Assembly (NCBI GenBank): GCA_905181935.1 | Contig: CAJIZV010000003.1 | Location: 322,001 to 386,000, forward strand | Direction of reading: 5' to 3' | DNA from: an uncultured Amylibacter sp. | GTDB taxonomy: Bacteria; Pseudomonadota; Alphaproteobacteria; Rhodobacterales; Rhodobacteraceae | Length of the DNA: 64,000 nt | Shown here: positions 57,355 through 64,000 of the stretch, piece after piece | Layout: each line of letters starts with the position of its first letter | Position numbering within the stretch: the stretch's first letter is position 1 | Made by a program: the position numbers and the translations under genes | Notes under the pieces: generated by a model | Database searches by the model: none | Told to the model about the DNA's origin: nothing | What the model saw: only the letters and a program-made list of their open reading frames with translations

Positions 57355-58683
57355 TTAAATATCCATTGTATTTGCTTTTTCCCAAGATGAAAAATGTGAA
57401 CAGAAATCATTCCATTCTTGATGTTTCATTTTTAGATAAGCTGCTGAAAATTCTGCACCCATTGATGCTTTTAGTTCTGTGTCTTCGTCATATGCACGTA
57501 ATGCATCTAACATATTTAATGGTAGTTTCGGTGCATCTGTGATTTTGTAACCCTCAGCATACATATCGATGTCGTGACGTTTGCCAGGATCTGCTTTTGA
57601 GTGAACGCCTGAAAGGCCTGCAGCAATAATAATAGCCTGTAATAAATATGGATTAACCGCACCATCAGGTAAGCGTAATTCAAAACGACCAGGGCCAGGA
57701 ACACGCACCATGTGCGTACGATTATTGCCAGTCCAAGTAACTGTATTCGGTGCCCAGGTTGCACCTGATATTGTTCTTGGTGCATTGATGCGTTTGTAAC
57801 TATTTACTGTAGGATTAGTAATTGCAGCCAAAGCAGATGCATGCTTCATTATACCGCCCAAGAAATGTTTGCCACGTTCAGATAGGCCAACTTCACCCGT
57901 CTGTCCTTCACCTTTACCGGCAAAAACATTAACTTTTGAAGCCAATCCTGGTGCATCCCATACAGAAATATGAGCATGGCAACCGTTGCCAGTTAAACCT
58001 TCTATTGGCTTAGGCATGAAAGTTACACGATAACCATGCTTTTCCGCAACACATTTAGCCATGAATTTAAAAAAGCTGTGTTTATCTGCTGTTTTTAGGG
58101 CATCATCATAATCCCAGTTCATTTCCCATTGGCCATTGGCGTCTTCATGGTCGTTTTGATATGCTCCCCAACCCATTTCTAACATATAGTCAGAAATTTC
58201 ACGAATAACATCTAAACGGCGCATAAATGCTTGCTGATCATAACAAGGTTTGGCGGCTGTATCGTAGGAGTCAGAAATTTTTTCACCATCTGGTGTTAAA
58301 AGAAAAAACTCAGCTTCAATTCCAGTTTTTACATACATGCCCTCATCAGCGGCTTCTGTGATTAAGCGGCGTAATACGTTACGTGGTGCTTGGGCAACAT
58401 CTTCACCCTCCATGACGCAATTACCAGGAACCCATGCAATGGTTTTATCCCAAGGTAATATAATAACTGCTTCTGGATCTGGAACCGCTAGCATATCAGG
58501 GTGAGCAGGTGTTAAATCTAACCATGTAGCAAAACCTGCAAAACCAGCTCCATTGGCCTGCATGTCCGCAATAGCTCGTGCTGGTACAAGTTTTGCACGT
58601 TGGCCACCGAAAAGGTCAGTAAAAGAAATCATAAAGTATTCAACGCCATTATCTTTGGCAAATTTGGCAAGATCTATTGTCAT
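57355..58683 (-). CDS. gmaS: Gamma-glutamylmethylamide synthetase-like (type III glutamine synthetase family)
   Basis: A glutamine-synthetase-fold enzyme of about 442 aa. It has the GS-type motifs GIEAEFFLLTPDG, GNGCHAHISVWD, NSYKRINAP and NRTHMVRVPGPGRFELRLPDGAVNPYLLQAIIIAAGL. The length fits GlnT/GmaS rather than GS type I (about 470). Gamma-glutamylmethylamide synthetase joins methylamine to glutamate using ATP. The choice over plain ammonia ligation comes from the neighbouring mgsABC-like genes and the tdm-like gene. ATG 58683 has GGGGA 6 bases upstream. A terminator follows it, closing the operon. Confidence 0.78.
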   Translation of the reverse strand: MTIDLAKFAKDNGVEYFMISFTDLFGGQRAKLVPARAIADMQANGAGFAGFATWLDLTPAHPDMLAVPDPEAVIILPWDKTIAWVPGNCVMEGEDVAQAPRNVLRRLITEAADEGMYVKTGIEAEFFLLTPDGEKISDSYDTAAKPCYDQQAFMRRLDVIREISDYMLEMGWGAYQNDHEDANGQWEMNWDYDDALKTADKHSFFKFMAKCVAEKHGYRVTFMPKPIEGLTGNGCHAHISVWDAPGLASKVNVFAGKGEGQTGEVGLSERGKHFLGGIMKHASALAAITNPTVNSYKRINAPRTISGATWAPNTVTWTGNNRTHMVRVPGPGRFELRLPDGAVNPYLLQAIIIAAGLSGVHSKADPGKRHDIDMYAEGYKITDAPKLPLNMLDALRAYDEDTELKASMGAEFSAAYLKMKHQEWNDFCSHFSSWEKANTMDI

Positions 58684-58749
58684 ATTTTTCCCCATTATAT
58701 TGTCTTTTTATACAAAAAAGCATGACTATAAAATCATGCCTTTGAAATA

Positions 58750-60096
58750 TTAATATCCAGTGCCTGGTTTGCCAGGCCACCAGTCAGTTCCAGAAAGTGG
58801 AACGCGCGCCATTGCAGCAGCTTCCATCGTCAATGCAACCAAATCTTCAGGCTCCAGATTGTGCATGTGATTTTTACCACATGCACGTGCAATTGTTTGT
58901 GCTTCTAATGTCATTACTTTGAGATAATTGCGCAAACGCCTACCACCTTCAATAGGGTCGAAGCGCTTCATCAATTCAGGATCTTGAGTTGTAATTCCAG
59001 CAGGATCTTTGCCTTCGTGCCAGTCATCGTACGCACCAGCTGTTGTTCCAAGCTTATTGTATTCAGATTCCCATTTTGGATCATTATCTCCCAAAGCAAT
59101 TAATGCTGCTGAACCAATTGCAACAGCATCTGCACCTAAAGCCATTGCTTTAGCAACATCAGCTCCAGAGCGAATGCCACCTGATAAAATTAATTGTACC
59201 TTGCGGTGCATGCCCAAATCTTGGAGTGCTTGAACGGCGGGTCGAATAATTGCTAAAGTAGGTTGCCCAACATGTTCAATAAATACATCTTGTGTAGCAG
59301 CAGTACCACCTTGCATGCCGTCTAAAACAACAGCATCAGCGCCTGCTTTAACAGCTAAAGTCACATCATAATATGGGCGAGCACCGGCCACTTTAACATA
59401 AATAGGCACTCTCCATCCCGTGATTTCTCTAAGCTCAAGAATCTTAATTTCTAAATCATCTGGACCTGTCCAATCAGGATGGCGACAGGCAGAACGTTGG
59501 TCAATTCCTTTAGGAAGATTGCGCATCTCAGCAACACGGTCAGAGATTTTTTGACCAAGTAACATACCGCCACCACCTGGTTTTGCACCTTGCCCAACTA
59601 CAATTTCGATTGCGTCTGCTTTGCGCAAATCATCTGGATTCATACCATAGCGCGATGGCAAATACTGATAAACTAACTTAGAAGAATGCCCACGTTCTTC
59701 AGGTGTCATGCCTCCATCACCAGTTGTTGTAGATGTCCCAGCAGCTGATGCTCCACGCCCCAAGGCCTCTTTTGCTGGGCCTGAAAGGGCCCCAAATGAC
59801 ATCCCAGCTATTGTGATAGGAATGTCTAATTCAATTGGATTAGAGGCATGTAATCCGCCGATAGTAACTGATGTTTCGCATTTTTCACGGTAACCTTCGA
59901 GTGGGTATCGTGAAATAGAAGCGCCCATAAAGAGCAAATCATCAAAGTTGGGCACTTTGCGTTTAGCACCACCACCACGAATATCGTAGATGCCTGTCGC
60001 AGCTGCACGCCGAATGTCGCTGTTTACATCACTTGTAAACGTAGCTGATTGGCGAGGTGTCGTGTGTGGAATGCCATTTTCATCATGTGAACTCAT
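58750..60096 (-). CDS. mgsC: N-methylglutamate synthase subunit C-like (FMN-binding glutamate synthase domain)
   Basis: A 448-aa TIM-barrel FMN protein of the glutamate synthase central family. ITIAGMSFGALSGPAKEALGRGAS, VGQGAKPGGGGMLLGQKISDRVAEMR, PIYVKVAGARPYYDVTLAVKAGADAVVLDGMQGGT and LSGGIRSGADVAKAMALGADAVAIGSAAL match the FMN site. The three-cysteine iron-sulfur cluster of GltB is not evident. In the methylamine pathway this subunit would reduce the intermediate that becomes N-methylglutamate. It follows subunit B with a 12-base gap. Also annotated as GlxD in some genomes. Confidence 0.8.
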   Translation of the reverse strand: MSSHDENGIPHTTPRQSATFTSDVNSDIRRAAATGIYDIRGGGAKRKVPNFDDLLFMGASISRYPLEGYREKCETSVTIGGLHASNPIELDIPITIAGMSFGALSGPAKEALGRGASAAGTSTTTGDGGMTPEERGHSSKLVYQYLPSRYGMNPDDLRKADAIEIVVGQGAKPGGGGMLLGQKISDRVAEMRNLPKGIDQRSACRHPDWTGPDDLEIKILELREITGWRVPIYVKVAGARPYYDVTLAVKAGADAVVLDGMQGGTAATQDVFIEHVGQPTLAIIRPAVQALQDLGMHRKVQLILSGGIRSGADVAKAMALGADAVAIGSAALIALGDNDPKWESEYNKLGTTAGAYDDWHEGKDPAGITTQDPELMKRFDPIEGGRRLRNYLKVMTLEAQTIARACGKNHMHNLEPEDLVALTMEAAAMARVPLSGTDWWPGKPGTGY

Positions 60097-60108
60097 TTTA
60101 AAAATCCC

Positions 60109-60792
60109 TTAGTAAGCTGCCGCATTATCGACATCAAAATTATATAAATTGCGTGCTGAGCCGTAGCGTTTGAATTCTTCAGGTTTTGCATCACTTTCAG
60201 CTTCAGCTAATAATTCTTTTAAAATTTGAATGTGTTCTGGGCGCATTTCTTTTTCTTCACAATCCGCACCAAGGCTTTTCACAGAACCGCGTACAAATAA
60301 ACGGGCTTCATAACAACTATCTCCCAACGCATCACCTGCATCTCCACATACAATTAGATTGCCTGATTGCGCCATAAATGCAGACATATGACCAATATTG
60401 CCATGTACTACAATGTTTATGCCTTTCATAGAAATACCGCAACGTGACGATGCATTACCTTTAATAACAAGTAATCCTCCATGTCCCGTAGCACCGGCAT
60501 ATTGGCTGGCATCACCTTCTATAATGACTTTTCCTGACATCATATTTTCTGCGGTACCTGGACCAGCTGATCCAGTAACTTTAATAGTTGCCTTTTGGTT
60601 CATTCCACCACAATAATATCCAGTAGACCCCTTGATAGTTACCTCAATTGGTGTGTCTAGGCCGACAGCTATAGCGTGTGATCCCTTAGGATTGATTACC
60701 TCCCAAGCCGTTTGATTAGTATCTTCAACCTGCTCATGCAGAGTGGAGTTGAGTTTGCGCAATCCAAGCGCTTCTAAATCGAAAGTTTGCAT
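60109..60792 (-). CDS. mgsB: N-methylglutamate synthase subunit B-like (GXGXG domain)
   Basis: A 227-aa right-handed beta-helix protein matching the C-terminal GXGXG domain of glutamate synthase: ITIKG-like repeats VTIKGSTGYYCGGMNQKATIKVTGSAGPGTAENMMSGKVIIEGDASQYAGATGHGGLLVIKGNASSRCG follow the GxGxG spacing, and MKGINIVVHGNIGHMSAFMAQSGNLIVCGDAGDALGD continues the helix. I chose the ATG whose first base overlaps the subunit A stop (TAATG); four residues longer is possible. GlxC-like in other nomenclature. Confidence 0.8.
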   Translation of the reverse strand: MQTFDLEALGLRKLNSTLHEQVEDTNQTAWEVINPKGSHAIAVGLDTPIEVTIKGSTGYYCGGMNQKATIKVTGSAGPGTAENMMSGKVIIEGDASQYAGATGHGGLLVIKGNASSRCGISMKGINIVVHGNIGHMSAFMAQSGNLIVCGDAGDALGDSCYEARLFVRGSVKSLGADCEEKEMRPEHIQILKELLAEAESDAKPEEFKRYGSARNLYNFDVDNAAAY

Positions 60793-61688
60793 TAATGTGT
60801 CCAAAAATAAACGGTTGCGGGTTCAGGCTCCCATACGCGGGCCTCTTCAATACCAGGTAGGTTTACCAATGCGCGATACTCAGACCCGAATGCCACATAT
60901 TGATCTGTTTCAGCCATAACAGCGGGCTTGCAAGCAATTGGATCGCGAACGACACCAAAGCCATCTTTTGTTCCAACTAAAAAAGTAAAAAATCCATCTA
61001 AATCCTTAAGGCTACTTTCAAGAGCTTCGCCTAGTGTACTGCCTTGTTGCATTTTATATGTCAAATATGCAGCGCCAACTTCTGTATCGTTTTCTGTCTC
61101 TATATGCACGCCCTCGCGGCGTAGTTTTCGCCGCAATGAGTTGTGGTTCGAAAGTGATCCGTTGTGGACTAGGCATTGGTCACTTCCCGTGGAAAATGGG
61201 TGTGCACCCATTGTTGTAACCGCTGATTCTGTTGCCATGCGAGTGTGGCCTATACCATGTGTCCCAGACATTGTAGATATGTCAAAACGAGCTGCAACAT
61301 CTTTTGGTAATCCAACTTCTTTATATATTTCTATAGTATCACCAGCACTCATTATGCGAACGGATGGGCGGATCTTGTTAAGGGCTACGCGTACTGAATT
61401 TACCTCAGATGCGTCCATTTCCAAAACTGCATGCGTACTTTTTCTTTTAACTGATACTTTTGTGCCAGTTGCTGTTTTAATATCTTGTTCTAAATCAGAG
61501 AAAACTTCATCTGGGGCGTCTGATTGAATAGTAATTTTACCATTCTTATTAACTTCAGATCCATAGATGGCAATTCCAGCGCTATCTGGTCCACGATCAG
61601 TCATGGTGACCAACATATCGCTTAACATAGCACCTAATTTAGGTTCTAAACTTTTATCCTTTAGAAATAATCCAACGATCCCGCACAT
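60792..61688 (-). CDS. mgsA: N-methylglutamate synthase subunit A-like (class II glutamine amidotransferase)
   Basis: A 298-aa N-terminal-nucleophile amidotransferase. Cys2 (MCGIVGLFL) is the nucleophile, exposed after Met removal, and MTDRGPDSAGIAIYG, GIGHTRMATESAVTTMGAHPF and LVHNGSLSNHNSLRRKL are the glutamine-site motifs. In the synthase it would release the amine from gamma-glutamylmethylamide (made by GmaS) or from glutamine. First gene of the mgsA-mgsB-mgsC-gmaS unit; a terminator for the preceding amt unit lies 91 bases upstream, so it has its own promoter. GlxB-like. Confidence 0.8.
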   Translation of the reverse strand: MCGIVGLFLKDKSLEPKLGAMLSDMLVTMTDRGPDSAGIAIYGSEVNKNGKITIQSDAPDEVFSDLEQDIKTATGTKVSVKRKSTHAVLEMDASEVNSVRVALNKIRPSVRIMSAGDTIEIYKEVGLPKDVAARFDISTMSGTHGIGHTRMATESAVTTMGAHPFSTGSDQCLVHNGSLSNHNSLRRKLRREGVHIETENDTEVGAAYLTYKMQQGSTLGEALESSLKDLDGFFTFLVGTKDGFGVVRDPIACKPAVMAETDQYVAFGSEYRALVNLPGIEEARVWEPEPATVYFWTH

Positions 61689-61778
61689 GCGCTGTGCTCC
61701 TTTGCTTGTCTGATTTATACGTTATCCGAAACTTTCCGCACAAACAACACCCTTACGAAACTTTTTTTCATGTGAGGC

Positions 61779-61807
61779 AAAAAAAGAGCACCCATAATAG
61801 GTGCTCT
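61779..61807 (-). terminator. Intrinsic terminator after the amt-small protein unit
   Basis: AGAGCACC and GGTGCTCT form an 8-pair stem with a 7-base loop. Read on the minus strand it is followed by a run of seven T, 20 bases past the stop of the 71-aa gene. It separates the amt unit from mgsA. Confidence 0.85.
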
Positions 61808-61826
61808 TTAAAATAGTTATAGCCGA

Positions 61827-62042
61827 TTAGTAACGTTCTAGAGCTGCTTTTATTTGAGCAGCACTAGCTGCTTTTCTTGCTTCTTCTAACTCAATAGTTT
61901 CGCGGTTGAATTGAATGACATGCCACCCAACCCAAAATACGACACCAACAATTACCATTGGAACTTCGGCACCTTGAAACGGGTACATTGCACCCACATC
62001 GGCCATATCAACAGCCCAACTTTTATATCCTATAGTAGACAT
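61827..62042 (-). CDS. 71-aa single-helix membrane protein paired with Amt
   Basis: A small protein beginning MSTIGYKSWAVDMADVGAMY, with one membrane helix (about 29-46, VPMVIVGVVFWVGWHVIQF) and a C-terminal charged helix (NRETIELEEARKAASAAQIKAALERY). It follows the amt gene by 13 bases and lies before the terminator, so it is made with the transporter. No family is recognised. A subunit or regulator of the transporter is plausible, but this is inference. TAGCGA-type weak ribosome site; GGGAGCAC precedes the ATG. Confidence 0.75.
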   Translation of the reverse strand: MSTIGYKSWAVDMADVGAMYPFQGAEVPMVIVGVVFWVGWHVIQFNRETIELEEARKAASAAQIKAALERY

Positions 62043-62055
62043 TTATAGTGCTCCC

Positions 62056-63414
62056 TTATTCTGATTTGATATGTTTAGCGCTGGCAGCAGTGATTTCTGC
62101 AACCGCATCGTCGTAAGCTTGTTGTCCACCTAGATCTAAACCTTGAAGTTCAACTTCTGCTGGAATGCGCAACGTACCGCGTGCTGCTTGTATGCGTGCT
62201 ACGACATAGGCTGGAATAAATCCAAGAACTAAGAACATGATAATCGCACCAGCCAATTGGCCCCAAGGTGTGATTACTGCATAGCCTTCGAATGGAGAAC
62301 TTGGTGCGCCCCAAAGAACGAAGCCAGCAATTACTACACCTAAGAAACCTGCATAACCATGTACGGCAACTGCGCCAACTGCATCATCAATTTTGAATTT
62401 ACGCTCAACATAATTATGAAGTTTGTATGCAATTACTGGAACAATAGCACCAATAATTAATGCCTGCATTGGATGGTAAAGGTCATTACCTGCAGATGCG
62501 CCAATAATACCAGCAAGGCCACCAGAGAATGTCCAGAAAGCGTCGCCTTTAGATACAATGTACGTAGCCATTAATCCACCTGATAGAGATAGAAGGAAGT
62601 TGACTGTAATCGCGCCTAAAGTAGTTGGTGCCAAGTAAATGTTTGTAGCAGTCCATGTAGTACCAACGATTTCACCGCCAATAACTTCAGGTGATATCAA
62701 CGGAACATTACAAGCGGCGTAAAAGCCCCAGAAACCTGTATAGATCATAAATATACCTAATGTAACCATCCACGGGTTGTGAGGAGGAATATCACGTGGC
62801 TTACCATTTGAAGAAAATTTACCAATTCGTGGACCAAGAACCCATAAAACACCTAAGGCATAACCACCGGCAATTGCATGAATAACGCCAGATGCATATG
62901 CATCGTGATAGCCTAAGTATTTGACCATCCAGCCACCATAATGCCAGCCCCAAGATGCATCAATGATCCACCAAACAGAACCAATCAAAACTGCGTGCAC
63001 CCACAAAGCTGATGAACGAATCCGTTCAATCACAGAGCCTGATACAATAGATGCGGCTGTCCAAGAGAACAACAAGAATGCCGCCCAGAACACGCCTGTG
63101 ATTCGATCACTTGCGTTTGTGCCCATGTTTTCAGACCAAGGTGCATTTGCACTGCCCGCTGCCATATCTAAGCCACCAAAAAGTGGAAAATTTGGGAAAG
63201 CCCAATAAATCCACCATCCAAAGAAAAAGAATGTAACGGTCACAAGTGGTATGATCATTACGTTCTTCATTAGCGTGTGCATATGGTTTTTCCTGCGACT
63301 CGCTCCAACTTCATACATACAAAACCCAACGTGGATTAAGAACATAAACACTACAGTTACCCAGTAATAAAACTCAGTAAATATGGTGGTTAATGCATTA
63401 AGATTGCCATCCAT
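62056..63414 (-). CDS. amt: Divergent Amt/Mep ammonium (methylammonium) transporter family protein
   Basis: A protein of about 452 aa with about 11 membrane helices. The pore histidines appear kept: SGVIHAIAGGYALGVLWVLGPR (first) and VAVHGYAGFLGVVIAGFVLW (second), and the acidic residue HDAYASG stands where the substrate-binding Asp lies. The N-terminal third (FMFLIHVGFCMYEVGASRRKNHMHTLMKN) differs from standard AmtB, which has FxGGLVRxKNxL. The C-terminal tail is long and polar. Uptake of ammonium or methylammonium is expected. I chose ATG 63414, with AGGGGAG 7 bases upstream; the longer frame to 63510 is not supported. Its place among methylamine genes suggests methylammonium or amine salvage. 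Confidence 0.82.
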   Translation of the reverse strand: MDGNLNALTTIFTEFYYWVTVVFMFLIHVGFCMYEVGASRRKNHMHTLMKNVMIIPLVTVTFFFFGWWIYWAFPNFPLFGGLDMAAGSANAPWSENMGTNASDRITGVFWAAFLLFSWTAASIVSGSVIERIRSSALWVHAVLIGSVWWIIDASWGWHYGGWMVKYLGYHDAYASGVIHAIAGGYALGVLWVLGPRIGKFSSNGKPRDIPPHNPWMVTLGIFMIYTGFWGFYAACNVPLISPEVIGGEIVGTTWTATNIYLAPTTLGAITVNFLLSLSGGLMATYIVSKGDAFWTFSGGLAGIIGASAGNDLYHPMQALIIGAIVPVIAYKLHNYVERKFKIDDAVGAVAVHGYAGFLGVVIAGFVLWGAPSSPFEGYAVITPWGQLAGAIIMFLVLGFIPAYVVARIQAARGTLRIPAEVELQGLDLGGQQAYDDAVAEITAASAKHIKSE

Positions 63415-63680
63415 TTTTTTCTCCCCTTTAAACGAGGCTATCTTGCCTCTTAGTAAAAATTTATTATTAGTAGTAGCGATAAGCCTAGTTTTTGTGTAAT
63501 TTGTCAACAAATGTTATTAAAAGACTCATATAATGTTAAATTGATAAAAAATTTATTGCCTCTAAGGAATATTTATTTAATAACAGTCTTGCTTTTGCAT
63601 TTACTTAAGGCTGTATGATAAAGTTAACTAAAATTTAATAATGAAAAGTAAATAAATTTAAAATAATTAAGGATAAAAAT

Positions 63681-64000
63681 ATGGCAATTATTTGGAGACA
63701 GTCTGTTTTAGCTAACCGCCACGCAGCAATTGGTGGTGAATTGGAGGACTGGAATGGTATGGGGACTGCATGGTTCTACGACAATACAGCTGAACGTGCC
63801 CAAGCTGATTATGAAGCAATTCGAACTAAAGCGGGCCTGATGGACGTTTCCGGTTTGAAAAAAGTACACTTAGTTGGTCCTGATGCTGCTTATGTTATTG
63901 ATCGTGTAACGACACGTAATGTTGACAAGATTGGTGTAGGTCGTTCAACTTATGCGGCTATACTTAACAGCGATGGAAAATTTATTGATGACTGCGTTAT
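63681..64000 (+). CDS. GcvT-family aminomethyltransferase-like protein (cut by window end)
   Basis: The first 106 codons of a protein beginning MAIIWRQSVLANRHAAIGGE. DYEAIRTKAGLMDVSGLKKVHLVGPDAAYVIDRVTTRNVDK and YAAILNSDGKFIDDCV are the N-terminal part of the GcvT/DmdA-like tetrahydrofolate fold. AAGGAT precedes the ATG at a good distance. Divergent from the amt gene (266-base gap, no gene or sigma-54 site seen in it). It could be a demethylase for another methylated osmolyte or amine; the DMSP demethylase DmdA is related but starts differently, so I would not call it dmdA. Confidence 0.75.
   Translation, partial: MAIIWRQSVLANRHAAIGGELEDWNGMGTAWFYDNTAERAQADYEAIRTKAGLMDVSGLKKVHLVGPDAAYVIDRVTTRNVDKIGVGRSTYAAILNSDGKFIDDCV

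Noticed and set aside
63415..63680. Possible sigma-54/NtrC promoter for amt
   Set aside because: I looked for GG-N10-GC type elements in the amt upstream region and found none; the region is AT-rich with nothing I can support.

Overview
The window is a gene-dense, AT-rich (by eye; GC not computed) bacterial chromosome segment. The proteins look alphaproteobacterial and most like the marine Rhodobacterales (roseobacter) group. Supporting marks are a single LolC/E-type permease followed by lolD, a UPF0262 gene between a low-molecular-weight phosphatase gene and hisD, the infA-maf-RNase E/G-yacG block, GapR/DUF2312, a tiny basic ORF upstream of murA, and a large load of methylated-amine genes. 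No rRNA, CRISPR, prophage or recognisable IS element was seen. Two tRNAs are present, Phe(GAA) and Thr(GGT).

Layout. 1-8.6 kb: end of a polyphosphate kinase gene, ppx, proS, lolC/E-lolD, a membrane protein resembling a peptidase without its active-site motif, a MerR regulator, a 780-bp stretch holding a decayed permease gene broken by a small palindrome, and a MATE exporter. 8.7-10.5 kb: pyrD-DUF952-VOC. 10.7-16.2 kb: a LysR regulator, then a tightly overlapping operon of Rieske oxygenase, a 76-aa unknown protein, an FAD/folate dehydrogenase and a P5C-reductase-like protein; this is probably a demethylation pathway for a quaternary or N-methylated amine whose substrate cannot be named from sequence. 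16.3-31.2 kb: thrS, hydrolase, gapR, an iron-type ABC permease with LysE, pyc, carB, pabB-pabC. 31.3-35.5 kb: a lone betaine-type binding protein divergent from a 1005-aa kinase + M23 + aminotransferase fusion. 35.5-38.4 kb: phoB and a Pit phosphate transporter around a good Pho-box-like repeat, then an SMR exporter. 38.5-48.2 kb: tRNA-Phe, yacG, TauE, RNase E/G, maf, infA, upp, phosphatase, UPF0262, hisD, murA, and a sulfotransferase-like/class IV aminotransferase pair. 48.3-53.4 kb: a Band-7/NfeD-like pair, maeB, HpaI-type aldolase, aroQ.

The right end, 53.5-64.0 kb, is a methylated-amine catabolic island: a GlxA-type AraC regulator, a DUF1989-GcvT fusion that matches the architecture of trimethylamine N-oxide demethylase (Tdm), a gamma-glutamylmethylamide-synthetase-like enzyme with a three-subunit N-methylglutamate synthase (mgsABC/glxBCD-like), a divergent Amt-type transporter with a 71-aa partner, and the start of another GcvT-family enzyme cut by the window edge. 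Tdm would release methylamine and formaldehyde. GmaS and Mgs would move the methylamine nitrogen onto glutamate, and folate-binding GcvT domains would capture the one-carbon units. The N-methylglutamate dehydrogenase expected to complete the pathway is not in the window.

Three GCV_T-domain proteins, a Rieske oxygenase, a betaine-type binding protein and a betaine-catabolism-type regulator within 64 kb indicate a cell that uses osmolytes and methylamines as nitrogen and one-carbon sources. Functions are inferred from sequence recognition only; no database search was possible.
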